Under the pieces are notes generated by a model. It saw only the letters and a program-made list of their open reading frames with translations, had not been told where the DNA came from and ran no database searches. Source: Aldrovandia affinis (lineage: Eukaryota > Chordata > Actinopteri > Notacanthiformes > Halosauridae). Taken from it: 64,000 nucleotides of DNA. Shown piece by piece: positions 1-11,047 of the stretch. Both the position numbers and the translations under genes were made by a program. Where the stretch lies: assembly GCA_029706075.1 (NCBI GenBank), contig JAINUG010000031.1, positions 3,703,001-3,767,000 on the forward strand. Direction: 5' to 3'. The stretch's first letter is position 1. The number at the start of each line of letters is the position of its first letter.

Positions 1-364
1 AGACCAACATAAGCCCCTTTCCCACATGCACCTTAACTCGTAAATATTTCAGTTGCCACTTAAAGGTGCGTTCATAATATAATATACAGTAGGCCTTCAT
101 AATATAATATACTAATATACAGTTTGTATTCATACCCTTGACAAAGATAAACAAAGGAGATTGTATAAAATAAACGATATAAGTAATGAGGTATATGTTA
201 TGCTGAAAACATTCAGAAAATTCCAAACCTACATTACTAATACAATTGTTCAGAAAAACATATTTTGTTTTATTTATTTTTTCCAGAAAGCATCTGGATC
301 AGGTTATGGAACTATACAGTGGCCTACAATGGTTTCCTGGTTAACTAAGGTATAAAAAGGAGGG

Positions 365-1330
365 AACACATGTTTGAAATACTGTGGTCAGCCATCATCA
401 CGGTGAAAGGCAAATAACTCCCTGAAAGCATCAGACAAAAGGTTATTGACCTCTACAGATCAGGAGATCGCTACAAAAAACTGAAAAGTTAAAAAATACA
501 GTTTTACACTGTTGTGTCAATTATTAGATAGTTTAAGGCCACTGGAACAGTGGCTAACCTGCCAGGTAGAGGACGCAAGTCTATCTTGCCCCCACATGTA
601 GTGAGGCAGATGGTACGAGAGGCAAAAAGAAATCCAAGGGGCACAGTTCAAGATCTCAAAAACAACCTGGCATCTTGGGGTTACAAGGTGTCTAAAGCTA
701 CCATTCAACGATGTCTACATGACAATGGCCTTATGGCCGAGTTGCAAGAAGGAAGCCTCTTTTGAAGACAATTCACCAAAAAAGGCATCTTGAATTCGTC
801 AAAATACATCTCAACTACAATTCGAACCGTGTCTTGTGGTCGAATTGAGCTTTTTGGACATGCACATCAGCGTTATGTTTGGCGTCCGAAGAATGCAAGT
901 AATGTTGTAAAGCACCTCATGTCTACAGTGAAACATGGAGGTGGATCTTTAATGCTTTGGGGTTGTTTTGCATCCACAGGCCCTGGGCCCTTATTAAAAT
1001 TGATGGAACCATGAACTCCAGCATGTACCAAGTCATTTTGTCCAAAACTCTTGTTCCCTCTACCAGGAAGCTACACCTTAGCTGCAGATGGACCTTCCAA
1101 CAAGACAGCAATCCCAAACATATGTCCGAAGAAACTAAGAAATGGTTGACAGAGCACAACATCAATGTCCTGACGTGGTCATCTCAGTCTCCAGACCTGA
1201 ATCCAATTGAAAATTTGTGGTTTGAACTCAAAAAAGCAGTCCACAAATGTCAACCCAAGAACCCAAGAGTAGAGGCGGCATAATACAGCTACAGATTATG
1301 CTCAATTTTCTTAGTCACAACAAACATTTT
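365..1330 (+). pseudogene. Decayed Tc1-like transposase
   Basis: Remnant of a Tc1/mariner-family DDE transposase, a nuclear cut-and-paste enzyme. The helix-turn-helix part is readable in pieces from about 410 (a stretch like SIRQKVIDLYRSGD) through the frame at 550-765, which contains LPGRGRKS and KRNPRGTVQDL. The catalytic half follows at 900-1283: HGGGSLMLWGCF, the second catalytic Asp in FQQDSNPKH, and the region around the third acidic residue in SPDLNPIENLWFELKK. Reading requires several frame changes and crosses in-frame stops (for example in the 480-500 region), so no active protein is made. The segments are in the right order and spacing for a ~340-residue transposase. I could not define clean terminal inverted repeats. 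Confidence 0.88.
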
Positions 1331-1505
1331 TGTGACGTGTTAAATACGAGCCCTGCACTTCAGGAATTTCCCTCGAGAGTACGTACATGCATGCCGTTAA
1401 GGCTTCCTCTCCTTCCAACAGTTCTCTGAACTGACCAATATTTCTGAAACATCTATAGTATTTTCAAGGACAAGGTATACATTTCCTGATTCACACCCGG
1501 TAAGT

Positions 1506-1970
1506 GTGTCCGAAAATATAGGCTATCAAGCTATACATTTATTTGTCAGACCTCACTTAGAGTACTGTGTGCAGTTCTGGGCACCGCACTACAAGAAAGA
1601 TATAAAAGCTCTTGAAAAAGTTCAAAGAAGGGCAACTAAATTGATACCTGGTATGAAAGGTAAAAGTTATGAGGATAGACTTAAGGCACTCAATCTTTTT
1701 AAGCTTAGCATACAGAGACTTAGGGTGGATTTTACTGAGGTTTTAACCAAGTCAACTACCAAGGATTTTTTAAGATAAGTGGGGTCAGCAGAACAAGAGG
1801 CCACAGGTGGAAATTAGTAAAAGGCAAATTCCGCATGGATATTAGGATGTTTTTCTTTACACAGAGAGTTGTCAATGCCTGGAACAGCTTGCCAGGTCGG
1901 GTAGTAGAGGCAGAAACGCTTGGGCTATTCAAGTCTAGGCTACATGCAGTACTAGATACTCTTTAGATTA
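1506..1970 (+). pseudogene. Non-LTR retrotransposon (LINE) reverse transcriptase C-terminal fragment
   Basis: The frame at 1506-1778 encodes the C-terminal end of a Jockey/CR1/L2-superfamily LINE ORF2: [19 protein letters not shown] followed by [17 protein letters not shown] and EDRLKALNL. After a stop at 1776-1778 homology continues in another frame to about 1966, including the family's usual ending around NSLPGRVVEA. The endonuclease and catalytic RT domains are missing, as in a standard 5'-truncated LINE insertion. It is not functional. Distinguishing CR1, L2 and Rex1 would need a database search. Confidence 0.85.
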
Positions 1971-1984
1971 GCACATGATGAGCC

Positions 1985-2640
1985 TAGATGGCTGGTTCAT
2001 TATGGCCTGTTTGTTATTATGTTTTCTCATATTCTTATGTTCTTAACCTAAGCTGGTTGACTGACTAACTTAACCTAGGTAGCTGCTAACAATGTTAGCA
2101 TAACATCGCTTTACTTGGCTGCTGGTTGCTGCCACTTTGGCTCTAAATAATGGCTCTTAACAATGGCTTTGTGTTTGCGATGACTTCCAGTCACCGACAT
2201 TGTTCTACTGAAGTGGACCTTGCTAAAATACAATTGAACCTTTCACCATTCATTTTGAATGGAGCCTTTTTTCCACAAATCTTAATAAATAAAATAAAAT
2301 GCCACATGAAAATGGCACTGGTTTAAATGTTCTAATTTGATGAGAAACTATACAACTGTAAAAAGACTGTGGAAATGCTAAGGATTTTCACTAGTTTTTT
2401 TAATAAACAGATTTGTATGAAATCACAAGGATTAGTTTGAATAGTATTTGTCCTTGGCAAAAACAATGATCTACATTGGTACCCAAATGGCATGAGGAGG
2501 AAACTGGTGATTTTCACATTTTGAATACCGTGCAACCATTATCTTAACACTGCGTGGCCACCCACTGTTCAATACAGCCTTCTTCATTTTTATCAAGGGT
2601 GTGAATAATTTATTCATTATTCATTTATAATTTTTTAAAG
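1985..2640. other. Intergenic, no gene seen
   Basis: AT-rich sequence between the LINE tail and the Tc1-like element. A short block around 2060-2200 is rich in GCTAAC/TTAGC words. I see no splice-bounded open frame or structured repeat. Confidence 0.5.
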
Positions 2641-2652
2641 GTACTGTACATA

Positions 2653-4210
2653 CACAGCCGTGGCCAAAAGTTTTGAGAATGACACAAGTATTGTTTTTCA
2701 CAAAGTTTGCTGCTTCAGTGTTTTTAGATCTTTTTGTCAGATGTTACTATGGTATACTGAAGTATAATTACAAGCATTTCACAAGTGTCAAAGGCTTTTA
2801 TTGACAATTACATTAAGTTTATGCAAAGAGTCAATATTTGCAGTGTTGACCCTTCTTTTTCAAGACCTCTGCAATTCGCCCTGGCATGCTGTCAATTAAC
2901 TTCTGGGCCACATCCGGACTGATGGCAGCCCATTCTTGCATAATCAATGCTTGGAGTTTGTCAGAATTTGTGGGTTTTTGTTTGTCCACCCGCCACTTGA
3001 GGATTGACCACAAGTTCTCAATGGGATTAAGGTCTGGGGAGTTTCCTGGCCATGGACCCAAAATTTCGATGTTTTGTTCCCGAGCCACTTAGTTATCACT
3101 TTTGCCTTATGGCAAGGTGCTCCATCATGCTGGAAAAGGCATTGTTCGTCACCAAACTGTTGGTTGGGAGAAGTTGCTCTCGGAGGATGTTTTGGTACCA
3201 TTCTTTACTCATGGCTGTGTTCTTAGGCAAAATTGTGAGTGAGCCCACTCCCTTGGCTGAGAAGCAACCCCACACATGAATGGTCTCAGGATGCTTTACT
3301 GTTGGTATGACACAGGACTGATGGTAGCGCTCACCTTTTCTTCTCCGGACAAGCTTTTTCCGGATGCCCCAAATAATCGGAAAGGGATTCATCAGAGAAA
3401 ATGACTTTACCCCAGTCCTCAGCAGTCCAATCCCTGTACCTTTTGCAGAATATCGGTCTGTCCCTGATGTTTTTCCTGGAGAGAAGTGGCTTCTTTGCTG
3501 CCCTTCTTGACACCAGGCCATCCTCCAAAAGTCTTCGCCTCACTGTGCGTGCAGATGCACTCACACCTGCCTGCTGCCATTCCTGAGTAAGCTCTGCACT
3601 GGTGGTGCCCCGATCCTGCAGCTGAATCAACTTTAGGAGATGGTCCTGGTGCTTGCTGGACTTTCTTGGGCGCCCTGAAGCCTTCTTCACAACAATTGAA
3701 CCTCTCTCCTTGAAGTTCTTGATGATCCGATAAATGGTTGATTTAGGTGCAATCTTACTAGCAGCAATATCCTTGCCTGTGAAGCCCTTTTTGTCCAAAG
3801 CAATGATGACTGCACGTGTTTCCTTGCAGGTAACCATGGTTAACAGAGGAAGAACAATGATTTCAAGCACCACCCTCCTTTTAAAGCTTCCAGTCTGTTA
3901 TTCTAACTCAATCAGCATGACAGAGTGATCTCCAGCCTTGTCCTCATCAACACTCTCACCTGTGTTAACGAGAGAATCACTGACATGATGTCAGCTATTC
4001 CTTTGTGGCAGGGCTGAAATGCAGTGTAAATGTTTTTGGGGGATTAAGTTCATTTTCATGGCAAAGAGGGACTTTGCAATTAATTGCAATTCATCTGATC
4101 ACTCTTCATAACATTCTGGAGTATATGCAAATTGCCATCATAAAAACTGAGGCAGCAGACTTTGTGAAAATTAATATTTGTGTCATTCTCAAAACTTTTG
4201 GCCATGGGTG
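2653..4210 (-). mobile_element. Nearly full-length Tc1-like DNA transposon
   Basis: A 1558-bp element with terminal inverted repeats. The left end (from 2653) and the reverse complement of the right end (to 4210) share GGCCAAAAGTTTTGAGAATG and further matching bases on both sides. Each end is flanked by TA (2651-2652 and 4211-4212), the Tc1/mariner target duplication. The transposase lies on the minus strand. This family is widespread in fish. Frameshifts make the element non-autonomous. Confidence 0.93.
2831..3873 (-). pseudogene. Tc1-like transposase, frameshifted
   Basis: Four overlapping minus-strand frames cover a complete Tc1-like transposase. The N-terminal frame (3331-3873) starts with the bipartite helix-turn-helix region (KSTIYRIIKNFKERGS; GRPRKSSKHQD) and reaches the first catalytic Asp in VIFSDES. 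The next frame (3096-3521) carries HVWGCFSAKGVG. The frame at 2944-3201 carries the second Asp in CLFQHDGAPCHK. The frame at 2831-3088 carries SPDLNPIENLWSILK, which leads into the third catalytic residue region, and ends near the usual C-terminus. At least three frameshifts separate these blocks, so no intact enzyme can be translated. All domains are present in order, which suggests decay by small indels and not by a large deletion. Confidence 0.92.
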
Positions 4211-4212
4211 TA

Positions 4213-5474
4213 CATATAGTTTTTTTTGGACACTTACACAGTCAATGGGCCTTGGACAGAGGACGATGGTTGGTACAGTTCTTCCAACCATGCACTTTAT
4301 TGAGTTATTTTAGAATAGCACAAGTCTAGGGATTAGCATAGTTACTGAAGGGGATGATCACAGTAAAGAAAACACAGAAGACTTTGATATGAGACTGCCT
4401 GTATATAGCAACTAGGAATCTTGTGTACACTATAATACGTTATGTGTGTGGCAACCTTGTCAAAAGTAAGAAGTATACATGACAGCCACCCAGCCATTAT
4501 TTTACAGGAAAGCTAAAGTAAACTGAAATGACAAGAACAGTGCTTTCTGAAAAGTGTGGTACAGTGAAAACCTTCGTGAAAAATGCATGGAGTTAGACGT
4601 TTCCAGATAAACTGCCTGCGATTGAGAGATTTGCAGGAACATGGTAAAACAAGGGCTGCTCCTCTATCGCTGAGACTGAGAAAGCGCTGTCTGAATCCCA
4701 GCCAATAATTAAAACACAAATCCTCCATAATATGTCCTATTCAAACTGCCTCTAAGATGGCTGATAGACAATGTGCCTCATATTCCTTAATGGCCCTGAC
4801 AAATAATGACTCTGCCATGCCTGAGTGTTGGGAGTGAAGTTAGTTTGCGGAGGGGGCATGAGTGGAGTGTTAGAGTGCAGCAAGAAGAGGCAGGGGAGGG
4901 GGTGTGGGTAGAGGAGGGTGACTGTGTGATAAGAGCGTATTAATTTGTTTCTGGTGAGGCCCGTGGCTGAGGTCTGCTTATCTCATCTTCTCCTATGATT
5001 AAACTGGCTGCTAATTTTCATCCTGTTCCTGTTCTCATTTCTACAGGGGGAGGGGAGGGGGAGCATCCCTCCAATCACCCCTCCTACCATGTGTGCAACC
5101 CCAAGTGTGCCACTTCCTGTATCTTCTTTTAAAAAGCCATGTCTCGTATATTTCCTTTCAGTTTATAATGAATTGTGCCGTGGCCATCAAAATCCTCATA
5201 ATGTACTGTACATGTTGCTCTGGTGTGAAGACTGAAAACCATTAACACATACTCCCACTAGCTAGGGTCCAGTCCCACTCTCGGCAGCACATTCCACAGA
5301 GCACCATGGAAACTGACAGAGAGATAAACAAAAACAGAGTATACTGGACATTCTTTTGGGGCTCAATTCTATTTGCTTAAATTAGGACATTTTAATATGA
5401 ACCCTAATGCCACTGGCATGCCACTTGAACTGTACTTCAATAGAGTATTATATTAGTAAACAACTTCTAAATAG
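4213..5474. other. Intergenic, no gene seen
   Basis: Mixed-composition sequence with purine-rich stretches at 4850-4930 and 5045-5065. No convincing exon, RNA gene or repeat was recognised. Confidence 0.5.
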
Positions 5475-5525
5475 GTTACATTACATTACAATCATTTAGC
5501 AGATACAAAGCGACTTACAGAAGGT
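5475..5525 (-). repeat. SINE 3' tail fragment
   Basis: Contains the reverse of the fish SINE tail (CATTTAGCAGATACAAAGCG then ACTTACAG), preceded by TTACATTACATTACA. Only the 3' tail is left; no tRNA-like head is seen next to it. Confidence 0.7.
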
Positions 5526-5529
5526 TCTA

Positions 5530-6138
5530 CAAATTCCACTGGCACAATGACATGACTTGCATGCAATGTATATTGCCCAAATAATCACATCTGAGCAAAT
5601 GATCATTTATATTTTTTCCCAATAAATGCAGACTGAGTTGTAAAGGGTTTCATTCAAAATTACCTCAAATTGATGTCAGTGCTTAAAGGGCTGGAGCCCA
5701 TTGACTGAATAAGTGAGGTGTAACTCAGGGCCCACGCACTGTTCATTCTGGAACATACGTACAATGTGTAGTATGGAGTGAAATCGCTCTCAAAAATACG
5801 TATATATGCAAAAAAGATCCGTACACGTATGACTTTCATTTCAAAGGTAAAACTGTTGCCCCACTGCTGTTCGGTGTTTCAAAGCTCGGCTAAGCCAGGC
5901 CTATTTCTACGTATGGACGGATAAAAAAATAGGATTAAAAAGTTGACATGAAAACAATGTCAAAATTCAGTACGTAAACCCAAATGCAGGCACTCGTAAA
6001 ATTAAAGTCGTACATGCGTACAGAGCGTCTTGAACGTAAATATGGATGCATACACTCGTAAAATAAGAGGCGTATATACTGCAGCGCCGCAGCCCCCCTC
6101 TATGGTGCAGGGACAGTTTGTCCCCCCCCTTTCCCCTT
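5530..6138. other. Unclassified sequence rich in CGTA/TACG words
   Basis: About 5750-6080 contains many short TACG/CGTA/TCGTAAA words on both strands (ATACGTACA, CTCGTAAAAT twice, GTACATGCGTACA). It looks like a diverged repeat into which the downstream Gypsy element inserted, but I cannot classify it. Confidence 0.3.
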
Positions 6139-6502
6139 TGTATCGTGTCCTGTCAGTCATATGCCGTTACGTGTTCATGCTTTATTGATTGGGCGGAGGT
6201 GTCCGGGCAGGAATAATTAGAGATGTCAATAGGGTAATGTGTTTACGGGGGAGGGGTTAAGTGGGGTTAGAGAAGAAGGAAAGCCATTTTGTGGGGAGTG
6301 TGTCTTTGGACTTGAAGAGAGAGCTGCGTGGAGTTGTCGTGTGTAACAGGATCAATAGGGAATTTATTGTTTTCAGAGTTAGAGACACCTCCCAACCCTT
6401 CCATTAGCCTGTAAGAGGTTAAGCAATAAAAAGAAGCAGTTACTGAGTGTCCTCACCGTTTCCGAGCCTCCTTTTCCCTGTGTAAAAAGTGTTGACGTTA
6501 CA
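6139..6502 (+). repeat. 5' LTR of the Gypsy element (5' end approximate)
   Basis: The 3' boundary is placed at ...GACGTTACA (6502), just before TGGTGTCAGAATCGGG (6505 onward), a plausible primer-binding site because it begins with TGG, the complement of a tRNA CCA end. Positions 6366-6490 are repeated at 9808-9928. The LTR contains AATAAA at 6425-6430. The start near 6139 is only a guess based on a TG. Confidence 0.65.
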
Positions 6503-7499
6503 CTGGTGTCAGAATCGGGATAGAGAAACTCAGTCTTCGCGTCGTCACTCCACTAGCTAAACACAAATGGAGAAAGCTTGCGGTGAGGAAAGCCACAGCG
6601 GAGCAGCAAAGGCCGGCTGTAAGGTTGTTTGATTCCCTACACCCTAGCCCCGCTTGTCCCCTCAGGACAGGGAAAAGTTGCACCGACATGGGTGACACAG
6701 CTGTTGTCTCCAAAGAGAGCGAGAAGCTAATGCTAGCATGAACGACAACCCATTCCTTGCTCTGCTAACTCCAGCTAACTCTGGCTTTTGTAACATTCGT
6801 GCCTCGGATGACGTCGTGGATGACCTTTCCGCGGATCTTCACCCCCGAGGCTAACAAAAACATCTGGTTCAGAAGGACACCATTAAATTACATGGCTGGG
6901 CAGGATGCTAACAATAGCTTCATAGCAGTGTCAGAAGATATGCATAGTAGTGGGGACAGATTAACAGTTTGCTGGGTGATGCAGCGACACAAATGCAGTG
7001 GACGCATTTACGAGTGACCTCCCCAGAAAGCACAGAAGTTTATGATGCTTCCACTAGCCGCAACCATATAGCATGTAGCCACACCAGCTATGCTAGCCAT
7101 GTAGCCCGAAGCCCCACGGGCTACAGTGAGTACACCGCAAGCTGCTTGCCCACTCACACTAAAGACAACACCTCATTGAAACTCGCTAGCATGGTGGTTA
7201 GCCCCCCGTCCATTAGCCAAGCTAGTCCCCAAGCTAATTCTCCATTGAAACCCACAAGCATGATGGCTAAATCAGCCTATTCTACAGAGGCAGCCAAAGC
7301 CAATAGCACCAGACTTGTTAGCTAATTGACCACACCACCTCCGGCTTTTCATAGTCAACTTGCATACCCTTTGGAGCCCCACGTGGGCCTGACCTCATCA
7401 GCCCCCCCTCAACTGAATATCAGCCTACCTCTCTCCTCACTGCTGAGCCTGCCTCAGGCTTCAACCCAGCACCCCAGGATGAACGCCCTTCTCTCAAAC

Positions 7500-7700
7500 C
7501 CCCAGGGCGGAGCCACCACCGTGGCTACCGCAAATTGGGCCAATACAATGGGCGCACATCCTATGAGGCATTTAGGAGGATGTCTGAGTTGATCACAGAG
7601 ACCAATGGCTGGGATGAGGCAGAGAGAGTAGGCCCCTCACAGGGTCATTCAACCCATATCCATTCCCCTGGTTACAGTGACAGGCAACCGTGCCCCCATG
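7500..7700 (+). pseudogene. Gag remnant of the Gypsy element
   Basis: A frame around 7535-7640 reads like the start of a fish Gypsy gag core: QYNGRTSYEAFRRM, then NGWDEAE. The rest of gag, the nucleocapsid zinc knuckle and the protease are not recognisable before pol begins near 7905. Sequence upstream of 7500 is open in places but low in recognisable content. Confidence 0.55.
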
Positions 7701-7904
7701 GTTAGCTGTTCTGAGGTAGAGTTTCTGTTAGCTGGACAATGCATAGTTCAGTTAGTCTGGGTGGTGGATGTTCTCTAATTGATCTACAATGTAGTACTAG
7801 GCCTGCATGTACCAGCAGGGCCGCCACCCAAACCCTCATCACAGAGGCCAGGCCAGGCCAGGTTCAACAGCAGAAATTACCACGCCACCAGGGGACTGCT
7901 GCAT

Positions 7905-8813
7905 CTCTGGAGATAACCCATTCAGTATGGGAGGAGGGTGGAAAAGACCTAAGTGAGCCCCAGAAACAACAGCTGTGGTCCCTTCTGGAGCATCACCAGT
8001 GTATCTTTGCCACCTCCCCCAGCTACATTACATTACATTACACTCCAGAGGTACCAATCCAGTCCAACACCGGATTCATACCTCTGGAATCACGCTCATC
8101 TGCCAGCAGCCATGCTGGCTACCAGCTGCCCGCCAAGCTGCTGCGGAACAATGCCTTGAGGAGATGAGAAGAGCTGGGATCATTGAACCTTCTAGCAGCC
8201 CATGGGCCTTCCCAGTCGTTATGGTCCCAAAAAAAGACAATACTGGCAATACTGTGTGGACTTCCGCCAACTGAATGACGCCATGGTTAAAGATTCATAC
8301 CCGCTCCCCAGGATCGATGAATCTCCGGATCAGATTACTAGGTCCCGGTGGTTCGCCTCTCTCAACCTGCGTAGTGGATATTGGCAGGTGGGCCTAACAT
8401 CAGACGTTAAACCCAAGACCGCTTTTACCACTGGTTCTGGCCTCTCGCAGTTCACCACCATGCCATTTGGTTTCTGTAACGTCCCCACTATCTTCGAACG
8501 GCTTATGGAGCGGGTACTTAAAGGCATCCCCAGAGAGACATGCTTGGATTACCTGGATGATATTCTGGTTCACGAGGCCAGCTTCCAGTCCACTCTCGAT
8601 GCATTGAACGTGGTGCTGACCCAAATCGCTGAGGCCAGACTCAAGCTTCACCCAGAGAAATGCCGACTGATGCAGCAGGAGGTCACCTTTCTGGGGCACC
8701 GACTGAGTGAACAAGGGGTGGCTACAGAGGATGGCAAGATCTCTGCAGTTCGGGACTGGCCGGTGCCCTGCAGCCTGAGGCAACTGAGAGCTTTTCTTGG
8801 GTTGGGCAACTGA
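7905..8813 (+). pseudogene. Gypsy reverse transcriptase (pol N-terminal half)
   Basis: Pol begins with a linker (LSEPQKQQLWSLLEHH near 7950), changes frame near 8160-8200 (AGIIEPSSSPWAFPVV), then runs open from 8202 to 8813. It has the Gypsy RT signatures in order: CVDFRQLND, PLPRIDE, FASLNLRSGYWQV, TMPFGFCNVP, and the catalytic YLDDILV motif (YLDD codons at 8550-8561), then VTFLGH and the thumb. The catalytic Asp pair is intact. The frame ends at 8813 because of a 26-bp tandem duplication (8779-8804 repeated at 8805-8830). RT would copy the element's RNA into cDNA; this copy cannot make a full polyprotein. Confidence 0.93.
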
Positions 8814-9483
8814 GAGCTTTTCTTGGGTTGGCCTCCTACTATAGGAAGTTTGTGCCAGGATTTGCCATGGTGGCATCCCCGCTCCACCAGCTGACCAAAA
8901 AGGGACAGACCTTCCGGTGGGGGACTGAGCAACAACAAGCATTCGATAGTCTCAAAAACGCCCTGTGTCAAGCGCCAGTGTTGGTGGCCCCCAACGTATA
9001 ATAGCCATTCATACTGGACACAGATGCCAGCAACGATGAGCTTGGAGTTGTCCTGTTGCAGGAGACACCCGAAGGGGAACGGGTGGTTGCCTACTACAGC
9101 CGGGCATTCAGTAAGCCAGAACGCAACTACTGTGTAACCCGACGAGAGTTCTTAGCAGTGGTGGAGGCTGTCCGTCACTTCCAACACCATATGTGTGGCC
9201 TTCCCTTTACAATCCGCATGGACCATGCATTGCTGCACTGGTTGTTGACAATCCGCAAGCCTGAGGGCCAGGTGGCTCGCAAGATTGAGGAGTTTAAGTT
9301 CAGCATCCAACAGAGAAAAGGGGGAAACCACCAAAATGCAGACGGACTCTCTCGTCAGACCTGCCCCACGGGGTGCCTCCAGTGTACCCGTCTGCCCGGA
9401 TCGGAGAAGCTCAACACTAAAATAGAGGAGGCTCACTGCCAGGCTGTGCTTCCTGACACACATGTGGCATGGGCGGCCGCCTA
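8814..9483 (+). pseudogene. Gypsy RT connection and RNase H domain
   Basis: After the duplication, homology continues as ASYYRKFVPGFAMVA and the tether, with stop codons near 9000, then the RNase H domain: LDTDASNDELGVVLL, YYSRAFSKPERNY, TRREFLAVVEAVRHF, FTIRMDHALLHWLL, and the typical closing NADGLSRQ. The part from 9056 is open to 9483. The RNase H would degrade the RNA strand of the RNA-DNA hybrid. It is separated from RT by the frameshift and two stops. Confidence 0.9.
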
Positions 9484-9800
9484 ACGGGAAGATCTAGACT
9501 TGGAGGAGGTGATCTCATGGCTGGAGACAGGTCAGCAACCAGCATGGGAAGAGTTGGCTGCTCGAAGTCCCACAGTGCGGGGGCTGTGGTCCAGTGGGGA
9601 CGGACTCCAGCTGCAAACTGGGGTGTTGAAGTGGCGCTGGGTGGAACCCGCCACTGGAGAACATCGCTGGAAGATTGTTGTCCCGAAAGTCTGCTGCCGG
9701 GATGTGCTGGAGGTCTTACATGGACAGCGTGGAGAAGGGCACTTTGAGTCCCGCCTCTTCTCTGGGCTCTGCCAGGAGTTGGAAGCCCACAATTTATAAA
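9484..9800 (+). pseudogene. Gypsy integrase N-terminal remnant
   Basis: The open frame at 9500-9799 reads through the integrase leader (LQTGVLKWRW) to the first half of the HHCC zinc-binding domain (LHGQRGEGHFE, two His spaced HX6H). It stops at a TAA right where sequence jumps into the LTR. The CC half, the catalytic DDE core and the C-terminal domain are deleted. This explains why the element cannot integrate by itself. Confidence 0.8.
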
Positions 9801-9807
9801 CAAAATA

Positions 9808-9938
9808 TATTGTTTTCAGACACCTCCCAACCCTTCCATTAGCCTGTAAGAGGATAAGCAATAAAACAAGCAGTTATTGAGTGTCCTCACCGTCTCCGAG
9901 CCTCCTTTTCCCTGTGGAAAAAGTATTGTTATTTTGCA
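9808..9938 (+). repeat. Truncated 3' LTR of the Gypsy element
   Basis: Aligns to 6366-6500 of the 5' LTR, with small indels (an 8-bp stretch AGTTAGAG of the 5' copy is absent here). The U3 part is missing, consistent with one deletion that joined integrase to mid-LTR. The end near 9938 is approximate. Confidence 0.8.
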
Positions 9939-10298
9939 TTTACAAATAGTGATCTATGATTACAAATGGCAATATACATTTATGAATTTCAATTTACATT
10001 CACGAATCCCTTTCACGTAGACTATATACGTATTTTTGACAGCAATTTCACACCATAGCTTAACCTCATCTGTACTAAGACCAAAGCAGAACCAGATCAA
10101 TGCTGAATCACTGAAGCGCAGAAAAATCCAAGACATGCGGTGAACATGTGACCTGGTTTTATATTTTTTATATTGGAGTTCCAATCTTGAGCACAAACAG
10201 TTAAATATACTGTCCACTGGGTTGGGGGCTCCTTGGAAAGGGGAAGGAGAGGCCTATCTGCTGGTCTACCCCCTCCCCCCCTCATTTACTCAACTGTT
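9939..10298. other. Intergenic, no gene seen
   Basis: AT-rich to 10200, then a G/C-skewed stretch. No exon or recognised repeat. Confidence 0.45.
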
Positions 10299-11042
10299 TG
10301 TAAGGGTGGATGGTGATAGGCGCCACTCGCAGAACCCCAGGGGATCAATAAGGTAAACTGTAGTGTCCTACAGTCTAACCACTAGCTCTGATAAACAGAG
10401 AATTAGGGAAGAGACTAACAAAAGGGAGGAACGGAAAATATCACCCAACGGGTGGCTAAGTGTCACACTGACACAAACAAAAGAAATGAAGAACTCTGCA
10501 GAGTTAATAAGGTGAGGGTAGCAAAACACCCGGCAAACAAAATACCTTATACCATTTCTTTTTCAGAACACAAAACACAGTGGTGGAAATACGTCCACCA
10601 GATTACCAAATGGTAATAGAGAAAACAAACTACTAAACCAAAGACACCGAGTGTCCGAAAACGAGCAAAGGGCTAGGAGAGCCAAAAGAACAATAATGTA
10701 ACCCAAAACACAGTCGAACCGACTGAACAAAAGAAACCAAACGAAAGCTCCTAATAGCGAGCAAGGTTCCTATTGTAGGTACAAATAAAGATGTTCTTAA
10801 TTGAAGCGGGTTTTGGACAGAGATAGTATTTTCTACAGTAAGTCTTTGTGTTACGTCTTGAAAAAGACACAACTACCTTACCGGCTAAATCGCAAAGATG
10901 GCTTACGATTTCGCACCGATCAAACATCAGGTGCGTGTTTAAGCAGGGGAGGGTGATTGCAAATTGAACCCCACCTGTGCACCTCCCACAAGGAAGGCGC
11001 AACACCGCCACCCGGCGGTGAGTCTGGGGAACAACCATGACA
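10299..11042. mobile_element. Solo LTR with 5-bp target duplication
   Basis: A 744-bp segment that begins TGTAAGGG and ends CCATGACA on the plus strand (so TG...CA, and TGTCATGG...CCCTTACA on the minus strand). It is flanked by the perfect direct repeat CTGTT at 10294-10298 and 11043-11047. No coding remnant lies inside. These are the marks of a solo LTR left by recombination between two LTRs. The orientation is unclear: TGTCATGG is a familiar LTR start in fish, but an AATAAA occurs on the plus strand at 10784-10789. Confidence 0.72.
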
Positions 11043-11047
11043 CTGTT

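Larger units (their letters stand above)
6139..9938 (+). mobile_element. Degenerate Ty3/Gypsy LTR retrotransposon
   Basis: A plus-strand element with a 5' LTR (to about 6502), gag remnant, pol with reverse transcriptase and RNase H, the start of integrase, and a partial 3' LTR. The two LTR copies match over about 130 bp (for example ACACCTCCCAACCCTTCCAT in both). Much of gag/protease and nearly all of integrase are deleted, and pol is frameshifted. The outer 5' boundary is approximate because the 3' LTR lacks its start, so no target duplication can be confirmed. Confidence 0.9.
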
